Made by a program: the position numbers and the translations under genes | Assembly: GCA_947568835.1 (NCBI GenBank) | Contig: OX387606.1 | Coordinates: 4,712,001 to 4,776,000, forward strand | Source: Protonemura montana | Lineage: Eukaryota > Arthropoda > Insecta > Plecoptera > Nemouridae | Direction of reading: 5' to 3' | DNA length: 64,000 nt | Shown here: piece after piece, positions 10,567-41,000 of the stretch | Position numbering within the stretch: position 1 is the stretch's first letter | Layout of the letters: the number at the start of each line of letters is the position of its first letter | The notes under the pieces: generated by a model | Database searches by the model: none | What the model was told of the DNA's origin: nothing | Seen by the model: only the letters and a program-made list of their open reading frames with translations

Positions 10567-12277
10567 ATGAGTCGAAATGTGTTGAAATTTTGTTACCTGA
10601 CAAGATGAAAGAAAACTTCTCTCACCCTCCTTTTAGAAAATCTCCTCAAAGAAACTTGGAAACCGGAAACTCACTGCACTTCGCATTTAATTGATAGACC
10701 AAATAAATCTGCACTAAGGCATTAATAGATCCAATTTTGCTGAAAATCTTTTCTAAAATATTAATACATAACAATAAGAGGTATACAAAGTGTGATCAGT
10801 ATTCACATTTAATATCAAATCATTAAAAAAATTATTATTTAGCCTCAAACCAAATCTTGAAAGATGAAATCTTGTATCTGAAATTTCAGATACAAATGAA
10901 ATTATATAATTTTTATAAATATTTAGGCAAAATTTGTAGTAACTCATCAACAGTTAAATATTTGCTCAAAACTTCGACTAGTTTTCGTTGTCCCTATACT
11001 GCCTTTCTAGTAGCAATAAAAAAAAAAAGTTAAATATTTTGTTGCCTTGCACGAACAGGCAGTGTTAAGGGCTACCATTTTAAAAGAAAATGAAGACCCC
11101 ATGTTCTCGATTATCAAAGTAAAGAACTAGAAAACAAATATTTGAAAAACTAATATTCAAAATTTAAATCCAAATTATTTGAACAAAATTGATGAACGTC
11201 ACATAATACGCACTGCAATTGTCTTGCAAGGTATGAGTGATAGTGCAATCTACGGAGGTTCATCATCAACCAAGACATACCGCAGACTATTTACGATACG
11301 AATTGAATAACTATAGTGTGTACTTCTCCTTAAGACTCATCAATTTATTGTAACCCTGAATGATGGAATGGTAAATGAGCTTGCTTAACCCCTTCTACCC
11401 TGTCTGCTGCTATATGATAAATTAGTTCTAGATTAGTGCGATCTGTCCAGTACACATATTACGTTTGTCACATGTGATTTCAGTAGAAGGGGTTAACCTT
11501 TGCTAATTTGGCTGATGCCCAAACCCTGGAGCAAATCTCTCAGCCGTAAAAACAGGGGTAGCCAAAATGTATTTCCAAGGGCAAGAGATCTGTCTTCTAA
11601 AGTGCTGGTGGTATCAGCTACAAATATTTAAAATAATAAACAAAACAAAGAGGGGAAAAAAAAGAGGATGAATTGCATATCATTCTGGCTTTTTGAACAG
11701 CTAATTTCATGAAGTAATGTATTACCACTTATTACTATTAGGTATACCACTACTTATATATATATATACTAACAGTATTTTAGGAAGTACAAAAATAAAC
11801 ATATTCAAACGATAGTTGGGGAAGTCGTCAATGCTCCTTTATGAAGCTCAAAATGTTTCCGTTAAAATAAAATCGTCTGATGAGATAAACACCAACTTAA
11901 AGGGTTCACGTTTTGTTATAAAAACGGCTAAACTGGCCACTAGAATTGACAGTGTCAACTGTTGCAATACTACCTAGAAACTAATATAGTACAATTAAAC
12001 ACAGTCTAGCCGAAAAAAGGTAACGCAAGGTTAACTTGAATGTAAACTATTTTCTGTCGCAAAATAAACGTACGAAAAACTTAAGCAGACAAGTAAAGAT
12101 AATGTCACAAACAAACATACGTATCAGATCATTTGGAAATTGCCTTTGGTGCACTGAACAACGGCACAATGCTGAATGGTGGTAAGTGTCAACGTAATCG
12201 ATGAGATGAGATGAGGACTGGCAGTGGGGAGGAGTAATTCGGATGTTCGGTGGGCTCGGAAGGATCTACTGCTGCAT
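10567..12277. other. intergenic / KDM5 3' flank
   Basis: AT-rich DNA with no supportable gene. The part adjoining 12278 must include the KDM5 3' untranslated region on the minus strand. I did not pick a polyadenylation site because several TTTATT candidates exist. Confidence 0.5.
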
Positions 12278-29597
<17,320 letters not shown>

Positions 29598-30349
29598 CTC
29601 ATCACTTTTAAAGGACTACTAGGGAGAAAAATTCACTTCAAATAGAAAGTTTACGACAAATTTTTTAGACTCGTGCAGTCTGTTGCGATTTGTTTTATAA
29701 CGACGAAAATAACCACGTGTACCCTAAACAGCCACATTCATTTCAAAGATAATGTATTTCGCGACGAGTTTACTTAACACGATGCTTTGTTCAGTCAAAC
29801 GCACAATCATATCAAAAACAATGACAAACATGTCACAGATAACTACTTATCTCCTCTAACCTCGCAGCCATGTTTTTGTTTTAGTAGCAGTGAGCACTCT
29901 ACTTTTTGTTTATGGAACCATGCGCATGCATTTGAATTTAGGCGCATATATGATATATGCTGATATGAAAAAACTTCATTTCTGCACCCACGTCAATAGA
30001 ATCCACCTTTTCGAAAGGCTAATTAACATGCCGAGTGAGGTTATTGATTTCAACTTAAATCCAACAGAGGCATTGGCGGTTGAGCGTTCAACAACTCCAT
30101 GGTTCTCACCGTACAAAATCACACCCTAGCACCCACACAACATAGAGATATCCACATAACAATAACATCCATATCGTATCTCTAGAGAAAATATATCATA
30201 AAAAAAGATCTCTACAATGAGACGATTTTTTTTAAATCGATTTATTACAACAGGTAGAAAATGTTTCATTTGGGGCATTTAACTTGATTATGCCAAATCA
30301 TTTTTTTCATGATCCGTTTCATTCACCCACTTCTTTCATCTCTCTTTAT

Positions 30350-30880
30350 CTAGCTAGCTTTCTTTCTCTTCTACTTCATTCCATTTCCCACCTTTTTCCT
30401 CCATATCTGCTTGTACTTTTTGTATCCATCTTTCTCTTGGTCTTCTTCTTCCACACCTATCATATTCCAAGCTTAAAACCTTTCATGGCAATCTTTCTCC
30501 CTCCATTCCAATTATTTTTCCAATCTATTTCAATCTTTTTTTTCCCAATTTTATAAGTTAGTGTCTTTATATTTCTTCGTTTTCTTAATATTTTGCTTTT
30601 AATCTTGTCCAACTTCGTCGCCCCTTCAATACTTCTAAAACTTCATCTGCGCTGCTTCCATTATTTTTTCCTCCGTTCCATTCAAACTCCCCAATCCAGA
30701 ACCATTCATTAAAATGAGTTTGTAATACATCTTGTATATTAGAATCTTATATTTTTTGGGAAAGTTTTTGTCCCAAATTAGTTTTCTGACTTTGTTATAA
30801 AAATTGTCTCCTTGTTGTATTCGTTTATTAAGTTCGTTTTTGATTCTCGCATCTTTATTCTCACGAAAGCTGGAATATGT
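30350..30880 (-). pseudogene. LINE reverse-transcriptase C-terminal remnant
   Basis: The minus strand encodes a frame with RIQQGDNFYNKVRKLIWDKN and, after several frame breaks, RPRERWIQKVQADMEEKG. The first resembles the end of a LINE reverse transcriptase and the second the GRPRxRW-type tail found at the C-terminus of such elements. Many frameshifts; dead. It lies between the KDM5 start and the lipase stop. Confidence 0.7.
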
Positions 30881-30882
30881 GT

Positions 30883-30955
30883 GCCCGAATAGCTCAGTTG
30901 GTAGAGGACCCGACTGGCAATTGGGAGGTGCCGGGTTCATATCCCGGTTCGGTTG
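30883..30955 (+). tRNA. tRNA-Ala(GGC)-like sequence, probably a tRNA-derived repeat or pseudogene
   Basis: A near-canonical cloverleaf: acceptor GCCCGAA/TTCGGTT (five or six pairs), D loop with GG, anticodon stem CCCGA/TTGGG, loop CTGGCAA with U33 and anticodon GGC, and a perfect five-pair T stem CCGGG/CCCGG. A T5 run follows at 30960-30964. Eukaryotes normally lack a GGC alanine tRNA, the acceptor has mismatches, and A58 is replaced. I therefore favour a tRNA-derived repeat, directly beside the LINE remnant. Confidence 0.5.
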
Positions 30956-31080
30956 CACATTTTTCCAGTCTTGCTTCATTTCCATCATTCGCTTGCTGGC
31001 TTCAGCTCCCTAGTGGAAACGTCAGAAAAACCAAAAACCCTATAACAAAGAATTATTTCTTGTTTCAGATGAAACAAGCC

Positions 31081-31175
31081 AGAAGCCTGACATAATAACT
31101 ACGATGACTTATTATGTCAGAAGCTTGACACAATAACTACGATGACTTATTATGTGAGAAGCTTGACATAATAAG
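31081..31175. repeat. 38-bp tandem repeat, 2.5 units, each palindromic
   Basis: Units 31081-31118, 31119-31156 and a partial 31157-31175 begin AGAAGCYTGACAYAATAACT. Each complete unit contains GACATAATAA and TTATTATGTC as inverted arms, so the array can form repeated hairpins. Confidence 0.9.
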
Positions 31176-31782
31176 AATGCAAATCGAGTTGTTCACTCCC
31201 TCAAGCTCGGTGGGCAAATAACACCAAGTCTGCCGTCAATCTTGCTAGGACTCTCAAAGATTTCACGGCCCATTAAAAAGTTTTGACAAAGGGATAAATG
31301 GCACAGATTTAATAAGTGAATTGTGTACTTTTTGTAAGGTTTAATTCCAATAAATGACAACATGCGTTATGATCGATGTATATTTAAAATTTGTATCCAT
31401 TTTAATGTATCTGTTATTCCTCATTCTGAAGAAATTATTTAATGACATCCGAAGCTGTATAGTTTAACATAAACAAAGCCTCTCGATAGTTCATGTGATG
31501 CCTTCAAAGGATACCTTTATTTACTATAGTTAATTTTACTTATCACTCAAAAGGAAATGCCAACCTTAAATCTCGTAAACCCTCCCCCCCCCCCCCTAAA
31601 GAAACAACACTGCAAATGATATTTGCCTAAACATGGAATTGGGTAAGAGTGGGATCAATTTTGAATCAAATTAAAATATGGAGAACAGATGTAAAAAATG
31701 AAGAAATAAGTTTATGTTTTTAAACATGCTTGTTTTAAGCCGATGAAAACTGCAAGTGTAAAGGTGACCTACAGCAATCCCT

Positions 31783-34700
31783 TTACCAAAGAATGCCAAT
31801 TAAAAATGGTAGAGCAGACTTGTTGTTTCCAAAATAAATCTGTTCTAGTGGCATCAGAAGAACATCTTCGCGCACCCACGGTCCTAGCGCATATGGGCGC
31901 TTCTTTCCGGTGTTGCACTGAACCATGCCTCGCGAACTGGATGAAATAAAATTACATTTTTTAATTACACCAAAAGGTCTCTAGGCAAAGTGAGACAATT
32001 GTCTGTCACAATAGAAAATTTAATTTCAGAATTGTGAGGTTTTGGGAAGGTGTGGTAATTCTTAATCATTCTGCTCTGAAAATTGCTACAAACCAAATGC
32101 TAAGTGTTCCTACCTGATAAGAGTGTGTTCTCCCATTAACGTTGCCGGTAGTTTGGGGTAGCACCGGCCGGTAAACGCTTGGAGGTATCTGTCGCAAGTC
32201 CAGCCCCAAAAGCCGACAGTTGTGTTAATCGACTCTGTGAAGTAGTGCAGTGCTCGGCGGTGATTGCACCCTTGCGTGTATGCTTTTATAAGAATATAAA
32301 TATTTGAGAAATTTAAAAAATAATTAGAGTAGGATTTGATACACACTCAACGTTTGAAAATAGAGAAACTATTAAGACAAACATAATTGGTCGTCAGCTC
32401 TGACATCTTTGGACATAATATTAAGTCATTGATAATTTGTCTTATTTTGAGATAGTTTTTTTAGAAAAATTATCCTACTTGAAAGTTGCTATTCTCTAGC
32501 AGTTTACCAATTGCTACATTTGCCCACCTGTGATGGTATTGCCACAGCCGGGCTGCATTGAACCGCCGTTGACGTAGAAGTCTACGTGCCCAGCCGGCCA
32601 CACCAATCCCTGGGCACCGCCCGATGTGTGGATCACGTCTACAAAGACAGCGTCGCTGGGGTCCAACCGATCATCACTCATTGCCGTCGAGAACAGCGGC
32701 TTGGCAGGGTCCAGTCCTGCTCAAACCAAACAAAATTGATTACTCATTTTTCTGCCAATTCCCAGAATGAAATTGGGCAAGGAAGTAATTTGTCCATTTG
32801 ACTAATGGACACTTCCTATTTTTTTTTCTGTTTGTAACTTGTCTGTAACTCAAATTAAAATCCATTTGTCATTGAAATTTAACTAACATTGCAATGTAAT
32901 GTGAAGATCCATTTAGTGGCACAGGGGCAATACGACTTATTCTAAAGACCAAGAGATGGCTTCAATTGAAAATAACTCCATGCCACTATTTTTAGCGCAA
33001 TACATATTAATTGAAATCATTTCAGAATATTGTAAACTGTAAAGTGGCTGTAGTGTAGAGTCACCCAAAGTTCCGTTGATTGCCAGCACCCACCCGTGAT
33101 TCGAGGAAGAACATAAGGCCTGAGATCTCTTGCGACGAGTGCAGCAATATGGGCCCCAAGACTAAAGCCAATAACGTGGAGACCTTGCACAGTTGTCCTG
33201 CGCAGCCTCTGTACAAGCTGCGCAATGCAGCGACCCACATGTGCTGCGTTACGCACCGCGATTGGGTAGCAGAATGCAGGGCCCGCATTTAGCTTGGCGT
33301 AGTCCACCACGATTACATTGTGGAAGTCAATAGAAAGGTATGCTGCAAGTTAAAAGATCTGTGTAAAAAGCAGACAATGTTTCTTTCAAAAATACAAATT
33401 CTGCACATTTCTGAAATGAAATGTCCTTAGGCAATATTCTAATCTATTTTTTCTTATTTCTTTTTTTTCTTGGTGGGGACACGACACACAGACCCCCTCT
33501 GCTGCGAGGGTTTCCCATCTGAATCCCTTCGATCACGGAAACACGCTGTATGAGATTTTAAAATTGTATAGAGTAAACAACCCAAACTCTGAAGTCTGGA
33601 TGTTTTTTTTCTGTGGCAATCAGTATATGCACAGAGATAGGTGAACTGAGAAGATACAAGTTTCAAATTTACCCAAAAAACTTAAACTTTGCAATTTTCT
33701 ATAAATGAAATGAAATGAAAATGGAGAATGGAATGAAATGAAGAAAAGTATAAAAGAACTGTGATGAAAGGAAATGAAAATAACGTTGCAAGTTTTAGAA
33801 GGAATATGATAAAACTAGAAATAGAAGATAGTTTTAGTGTTTATTTTTTCGGTATTCAACATGCAAATTGCATTTTTATTTATTTTTTATTAATAAATGA
33901 ATGAATATTAAGAGTCAACTGTATAGCGACATGACCACATGGCCTTGGTGCTAATGGCTGCCCTACAACAATTGAACGGGAGGGTTACCCAGTACTCACA
34001 ACTGCTGTAACATTACTGTGCCACAGGGGTTGAGTAATAAGATTTATCTGAGCCAGTGACCCCGTGATTTTTGCGGCTAAAAAATATCATGTGGTTACCA
34101 TATATGAGGCGAATAAAGTTGGAGGCCTCGCCGCCCCATCCGTGTATGGCGATCTTGGTGGGGTGTGCGGGGTTGAATGTCGTGTTGAGGAGGCTATCCT
34201 GGCCCATACCTTCCTCTAAGTCCAGCTCCACTCCAGACGGTGCCTGCCTGGATTAAGCATGTCAAATATCTATACTCGTTGAAAATACGACGTTCATTTG
34301 GTAAATGTACCTACCATCCACACCATGTCTTGTCCACATATAAGAGCGTAAAAAAATATATATATCTTATTTATATATTATACACGTATAAATATTGTAT
34401 TCGGAATTGCGTAAACCATCTCACCTCGTAAACAAGAAGAATTTTACAAATTTTGAGTCCGGACAGATCGAAGTTGTGACGGTCGGGCACGACCCAACTC
34501 TGGGAACAATCCGGGAAGTGTTCTGGGTCGCTGCCTTGCCCGGTACTACAATACCGACCAATGCTGAGGAACAATGCAAATTGTCTTACTATCAGTACGA
34601 GAAAACTATCTCTCGCAAGTCGTGTTTTCGGAACTGGGGATGTATATGGTAATAAAGAGATTCTCTCTAGCTGAGATTTAAGCGCGTATCTGACGCAAAA

Positions 34701-35082
34701 ATGCATATTTGGGATTTGCAAGATCAAAGTGGTGGAACCACAATGACACACTGCCGAGTTTCACACTGTTACACCTTTTAGAGAACTGCTCCACAACTGT
34801 ATGAACTAGAAGCATAGGCTCTTCGACAGGAATACGCTACGTGTCGGCATCGGGTTTCTCCTCCTCCTTTTAAAACTACGTTAGGTTCATCATCATCATC
34901 ATCATCATCATCCACTCATTTACTGACGCCATAAGACCGGTGCCCGCTGTCAAAACAGTTAGTCGCTAAACTTCACAAATCAATCAATCATTGGAAGCTT
35001 AGAAAGGTAATAACCTCGTACCGACGATATTTGGTCCCCACTTACCACAGGTGAGAAGCCAGCATATCGGGCACCAGTCCAT
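31783..35082 (-). CDS. pancreatic-type lipase / phospholipase A1-like secreted lipase
   Basis: Secreted alpha/beta-hydrolase of the insect neutral lipase group, expected to cleave triglyceride or phospholipid esters, often in the gut. Exons: 35082-35046, 34522-34425, 34243-34099, 33342-33094, 32716-32528, 32270-32114 and 31936-31783, giving about 342 residues. From exon 3 onward phases are unambiguous. The oxyanion region is IHGWGG, the nucleophile elbow is GFSLGAH (Ser), the acid is in ITGLDPA (Asp) and the catalytic His is in [10 protein letters not shown], a complete triad. The C-terminal [14 protein letters not shown] matches the family. The start is a strong Kozak ATG ([12 protein letters not shown]), but the exon 1/exon 2 junction is uncertain: joining 35042 to 34563 with different splice sites is also in frame and adds 15 residues. 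A convincing long signal peptide is not evident in either model. Confidence 0.88.
34813..34993 (+). repeat. SINE-like repeat, 5'-truncated copy (lipase intron 1)
   Basis: Shares with 54935-55130 the order CGGGTTTC, a pyrimidine-rich stretch, TTAGGTTCATCATC, CCACTCAT, CATAAGACC, GTCAAAACAG and a terminal (AATC)n run. This copy lacks the 5S rRNA-derived head seen upstream of the other copy. It has an expanded ATC microsatellite. Confidence 0.7.
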
Positions 35083-38000
35083 GGTGGAGCCTGACTGATC
35101 GAACTCCGGACTCGATGGCAACAGATAGGAACAAGAGCGTGATCTCGCACTCGCAATCTTGTAGCTGTAAACCCATGTTTTTTTCGTTAGGTGCGACAGG
35201 TCAACAGAGCAGAACATAGTCTTGAGAATAACCTAATTTGTAAAACGAATCACTGGCATTTTTGTACAGACATCGTCACAAAAAAAAAGTTAAAACAGAC
35301 CGTTCCATTGGCATTGTTGGCCAAGCTTTAAGGCCAAAGCAAGCACAAACCCGTGTGCCGACGTGTTCTATAAGGACTCGTGCCGGCCATGGTTTCGGAA
35401 GTTTAAACAACCATCTACTGGTCGATCATAACGAGTGTATAACTCCACAGAAGGTACAAGCAGTGGTTAATTTCTAAAAAAAAAAAAGTGGGTGGGCGCT
35501 TGACGATCTTCTTTTTTCTGTGTGTGTGTGTGTGTGTTTGTGTGGGGGGTGTGGGGGGGGGGGGGGTTAGCTCGTCTTGTTTCCTGTAAGTTAATAGTGG
35601 AATCATAATAATAATAATAATAATAATAGTTTTATTTCAGTAGAAACATTTACATGTTATTGAATTAGTCAAATTTATAAAATATTTACAAGGATAAGGA
35701 TAATGCGTCAAACTCTTTCAGTGAATATAATGATAGCTGTGGTTGATAGCTGTGGTTTATTGCCGGCAAAAATACTTTGTGTAACTCAAATGAGACTTTA
35801 CCTGAAGAGGAGGTAACCATCCGACATGAGCGCCCAAATATTTGTACCATTACCCTCAAATTTGTGGAAATGTCTTAAGAAATGAGAGGCGAACAGTACA
35901 AGTGACTGATGGGGTTTTTAAAACAACAAGGCACATTCCGGAGGAACAATTAGGGAGTACAAAGAAGAGGAAATAGTAATTCACGAAAAGATTGTGCGCG
36001 TGGGTTACCTCGGTCAACCTAAATTTCCCTGCTAGTGCCATTGTTTCTTCCTGGAAATGAAATGTTGAAAAGATCGATTAACTAACGTTGCTTACCTACC
36101 TCTGTTTGCACGAGGAGTTGGGGGTAGGAACTCCAAGGCAATCCTGCTTACATATTTCGACCTAAACATTAGCCCGAAACAACGGGATCGGAAGGAATAT
36201 ACCTCATAAGACAGCCACAAGACCCAAGTATCATCATCAAGATGATGATACTTGTTGGATATCCAGAGGGTATATCATTATCATATCTGTAAATATAGAT
36301 GACTTCCATTATACCTCATTTTTGAGTTCTTTTTTTAATATCCAGAAGCTTCAACGTTTCTCTACTACGTATCCAAATGATATTTACGAGAGGAAAAAAG
36401 CGAGACTTATGGAAATACCTTGGAAATTTTGGAGATGTCTTAATGATACATGTTGAACATCCTGTGGGTTTATTTCATATCAGTAAAATTATAACTAGTA
36501 AATGATTTCTGGATACTTTTGTGTTGTGTGGGCATTAGGGGCAGAGGGTAAGTATAATTATGACTGCCTACCTTTTCAAACCATTAGATTTCTTGATAAC
36601 GCAGACGCTTGAAGCTCGAATTAGCACCGCAAAGAGAAATTTGTGATTATCGGACTACTTGTTGAAAAGTGAAGATTTTCAAAATCCCATCTACCTAACA
36701 GGTCCAAAATTGGCAAAACTTTTTTTACAAATGACAGCGCCTGTGCCCACGCTGAATTTGAAAAAATACTGGAACTATCACAAAGATGTGCTCATTGTGA
36801 CAAGGTTTAATAAATGTTGACAACTGACAGGAATGCATCTGCATCTATCCCTAGAAAATAGAAACCAGAACTGGAATCAACATTTGGAACCAAATACTGA
36901 ACCAAAATAGTTCACGTTCAAAGGGTCTTATTAGTTCCTAATTATGCCAATCAATTATAACTATAACGAGTCAATTATAATAATTATATCCAATCGATTT
37001 TTATGATGGATGTTGACCATTAAAAAAACTCATCGCAATTTTCTTGCATTATCATCACACATCATGCATTTGTGCTACCAACAAATGGAATTATGTAAGA
37101 GGGTAAGAGTGATTAGTTAGCTCCTAATACAAGTAATTAGACTTTCTGTTCTTTAAAATTTAATTAAATTTATGTCACATATTTTTTTGTGAACACAAAT
37201 GCTGTTGTAGTACAAGCAATGACCATCATCTAGAAATTTGTAATAGTTTTACTTTTTTTTCAACAACGGCACCTCGTGGTGTCAAAATATTGAAATAAAC
37301 ATTTCATTTTACAAAATAACAAGCCATTTTTTACATCCTATTACAGGACAATTTGAAACGGCTTGAAAACCTAATTTCAGGGACCCACAGGGACCCCACA
37401 GGGAGTTGAGAACCAAACCACACCCATAGACTGGAACCACAATGAATTAAGGTCTTAAGATCTTGTTAGGTCTAAGGTATACAGGCATAAAGACCTGTAA
37501 AGGTCTCTCTCCTAAATGTGTGCATAGCTTTCTTGAGTCTCACAATTCCTCAAGGCATCTAACAGTTAATTAGATAAATCAACATTTTGCCAAAGTATCA
37601 CCTACGAACAATTTCTCATGCTCAATTCATTGTGATCTTGAAACAGTTGCATATTATTGCTCATTACACAAGACAAAAGAAAGCATCCTCATGGAATTGT
37701 CAGACCAAATTGCCGCTTCAGACTTCTGAGTTCTGCCCAATCAACCACATTCACTTGACCAGCACAACTGCAATAATGGAAACGCAGTTCTCGAGGAAAT
37801 TCCAAGGGATTTGAAGTTGATGCAGGCAGACATCTGACAGGTATCTGACAGGTCTTCTCCATTTCGGCATCGGGAAACAGCTCGGATGCATTGTCACCAC
37901 CTCGATTGTCGGCCCTTGCCGCATGAGGCGCTGCAATAGGACATGCGGTCCCACTTCCGAGCACAATCTGAAAGCAAAAGCCAGGATCTGGCAAGGGTCC

Positions 38001-41000
38001 AAATTCGTACAAGAAAATATTGCCAATTCAAAATTCTATAATGGCATTAAATTCATCTTACTGGGCTTTTGACAATGTCAGTAAACAAAGAAACAAAGCT
38101 TTTACTGTTGTTAAAATGGGTAAGAAAATGCAGACAAGCTATAGAAATTATTTGTGAAATTCTTCAAAAATTCAATCTGCTTTTGGCGACAATAGAGCGT
38201 CTTTATTTACAGCTCCAGAGTTGTTGGTAAGTAAAGAAGCTTTTTTGTCTTCCTCTGGAGAAACTCACTTGCAGCTTGCTGCATAAGTGGTTTTTCATTA
38301 CACTAGCTTCTCAGTTTTAGGTACAGTTGCAGAAGCTTCTAGGGATTTGGTCGTAGAGAAAATGTTTATAGTTTTGGCCGAGGTCAAGGAAAGCACAGAT
38401 TTAGCGGAAGTGGAAATTGCTGCTGTGGAGGTAATGAAACCAGAGTGTGCTCTTTTGTAATCCTGACATTATCCAGTGGCGTTTGTCAATTTATCCTCTT
38501 GTTTATTTTCTCAAATTAATTTCCTTTCCCAGGAATGATAAGAAATGTCTTTAATTTCAACAGTATTTTCACGTGAATAATTCCTATCAATACATTTTTT
38601 TGAGCCGGATAAAAAAATACTATCTCTCATCTGAAAGAAAATCACTCTTGTCAGCATGGCCTTGAATATTCAGTGAGGTTGGACTAGGTCCGCTTATTTT
38701 TGAACAGTCATTGGAGGTAAATGAATATTGACTTTGATAAAAATAACTAGATTCTCAAATCACCTAAATGCCAACGACCAGGATTTGCTCTGCTTATCAA
38801 GCTAGCATTTTTTCCTGAAGCCCCCCAGGCTAATTCAAGCAAATTAGTAAAAAATCTAAGTTTTAATGGGTTCCTGATTTATGGTCAATTCTGTACTTTC
38901 TTTCAGTGATAATTATTTAATAGTGTTATTAACTCCCAATTCGATAAATAAAAACATAAATAAGCAACTTACCATTCTCCATGAAAGTACAAGCACTTGT
39001 ATTTGCGGTCTACTTGGATTTCCGCTTAGAATTTTGACTCAGCCTCGGTTTCTTTCCCGATCTGAAAAAAAAAGCTTGGTTGAAGAATAACATTTTAAAG
39101 CCCTATCATGCAATTGGCTAAAAGTCACCAAATATTGAACATTGATTTATGAAATTACACACAAAGTGAAAATGTCTCCTTTCTGGAGGGGGCTGGACAT
39201 GCCTACACAGGGGAAACAGTAATATTACACACAATACAAGCTTTACAATTACACACAGCATATGACCAGCATTTCCGATGCTTTAAAAAGTACCAGCCAG
39301 GTTGCACAACTTAAAACTACCAATACAAAATAAAACCAAATTCCTCCAGGACCCTTCTTGCATTCACAAAAACTGAGAACATTTGCAACTTTGGTGATAT
39401 GTTGAAATGAAAATAAAAAATACATCGAGTGAATATTTGAATAAACATACTTTTGAAGCTGGAGTGGAGAAAAGCTGTGCCGAAATATTGACTGCTTCAA
39501 TTCTGTCGTCTTCGAGTCAAGTGCACTTGATATTCTTCAAGACAGAAGGAGACTTGCGAAACGCTCAGGGTGCAAACGATATCATCATAAACGTCAGAGC
39601 TTGTCACTGCGACAAAACCTTTTATATTCTAGATCAAACTAATCCCTTGCACTCCCACTAACTAACGCTGGTCAGGTAACCAAAGACAAGTGCGTAGTGC
39701 ATTGGTAGTGCATGCCACGCTTATGAGAGAGAAAGAGGTTATATACTAAGAACTGTACACATCTATATTCTATCATAAGGTAAGAATCTCAGTCCACACA
39801 GATCAATTTGATGAAGCTTATATTATTGTTGACAATTCATCAAACACCTATCGAACATAAAAGACATATTATTTGTATAAAAATACAATAAACAATGCTT
39901 TGAAATGCAGTGAACCTACCCATTAAATGGGCGAGAAATATTTACGTGGTACCGCAAAAGTGACATTTTCAGTTATACAGTGTTGTTTTTTTTAAACGTT
40001 ACGTCGACAGCTGATTATCGTTTGTGGCATCGCGACGAGATGACATACAAAACAGTGAAAGGACAACGATCCCTGCCATTAGGTTATTAGGACTACTACA
40101 TGCTCAGTGTAGGTATGCTACTTATTAATGTAACAAACAAGTAAAGACGTCAGTTTCATTTTCCAAGACACACTTTGAAGTCGCACTGGCTCGCTAATCA
40201 AAACCTACAACCCTAGGTAGGTACATTCATTAATATAAACTTCCATTCTTCGTATTCCACCTAGGATCTCGATTATTAACGACTGAGAGAAGACAATCCA
40301 ATATACTTTTATAAGAAACTACCACTCATAATTTGATATTTACAGAATGCGTTCAAAAATATCCAGCATGTGCATGTTTGTTTATGTTGATGCAGTCCAG
40401 GTCACAAGATAAATAAGGTTTTTGTCCAGGGCTGTTGCTGGGGCCGCTGTAATCTTGCAATACCGGCATATCACAACGCTTCCAGTCTGTCTCTCCTCTC
40501 CTTGTCTCCAACACACGCAACTTCATTCCGTTCGTGGGACTGGCCTCCAAAAAACAACGACCGAAACGAGAGGCATGCGTCGCAATTGATTTTCCTGGAG
40601 CTTAATTGTTGGAGGTTGAATCTCCCTGCATTCTCAAAGGTCTTGATTGTTCCTGACGCTAGCATAGGCCTATACAATCCAAATTCGGGTCCAAAAGGTA
40701 TTTTTTTAAGATACCTTTCCTATACTTCAAACTTTAAAGCAAACTTTAGAAATGGAATTATTTGTTTTTTTAAGTTTCAACAATGCTGAAAGTGAGGTTA
40801 ATGATTGTTGAAAACGACCATCTTTTTCTGCCACTCATCTAAATATGGAATGTGATTGGTAAAATGCGGTGGAAAGAGACCAGGCGCTGACAAGCTGCTA
40901 TTCAATTACAGAGGCAACGAACAAAAGCAACTAACTGCCGAAGTCGCTGCCTTGCAATAGTCAGTATCTAACTTGCGCTCAGACACCAGGTGTGCCGGGG

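Noticed and set aside
30284-30556. Hydrophobic, Phe/Ser-rich plus-strand frame
   Set aside because: Antisense of the purine-rich decayed LINE remnant on the minus strand.
30883-30955. Functional tRNA-Ala(GGC) gene
   Set aside because: GGC alanine tRNAs are not normally used in eukaryotes, the acceptor stem has mismatches, and it abuts a LINE remnant.
31081-31175. CRISPR-like array
   Set aside because: The units are contiguous tandem repeats without unique spacers, and the genome is eukaryotic.
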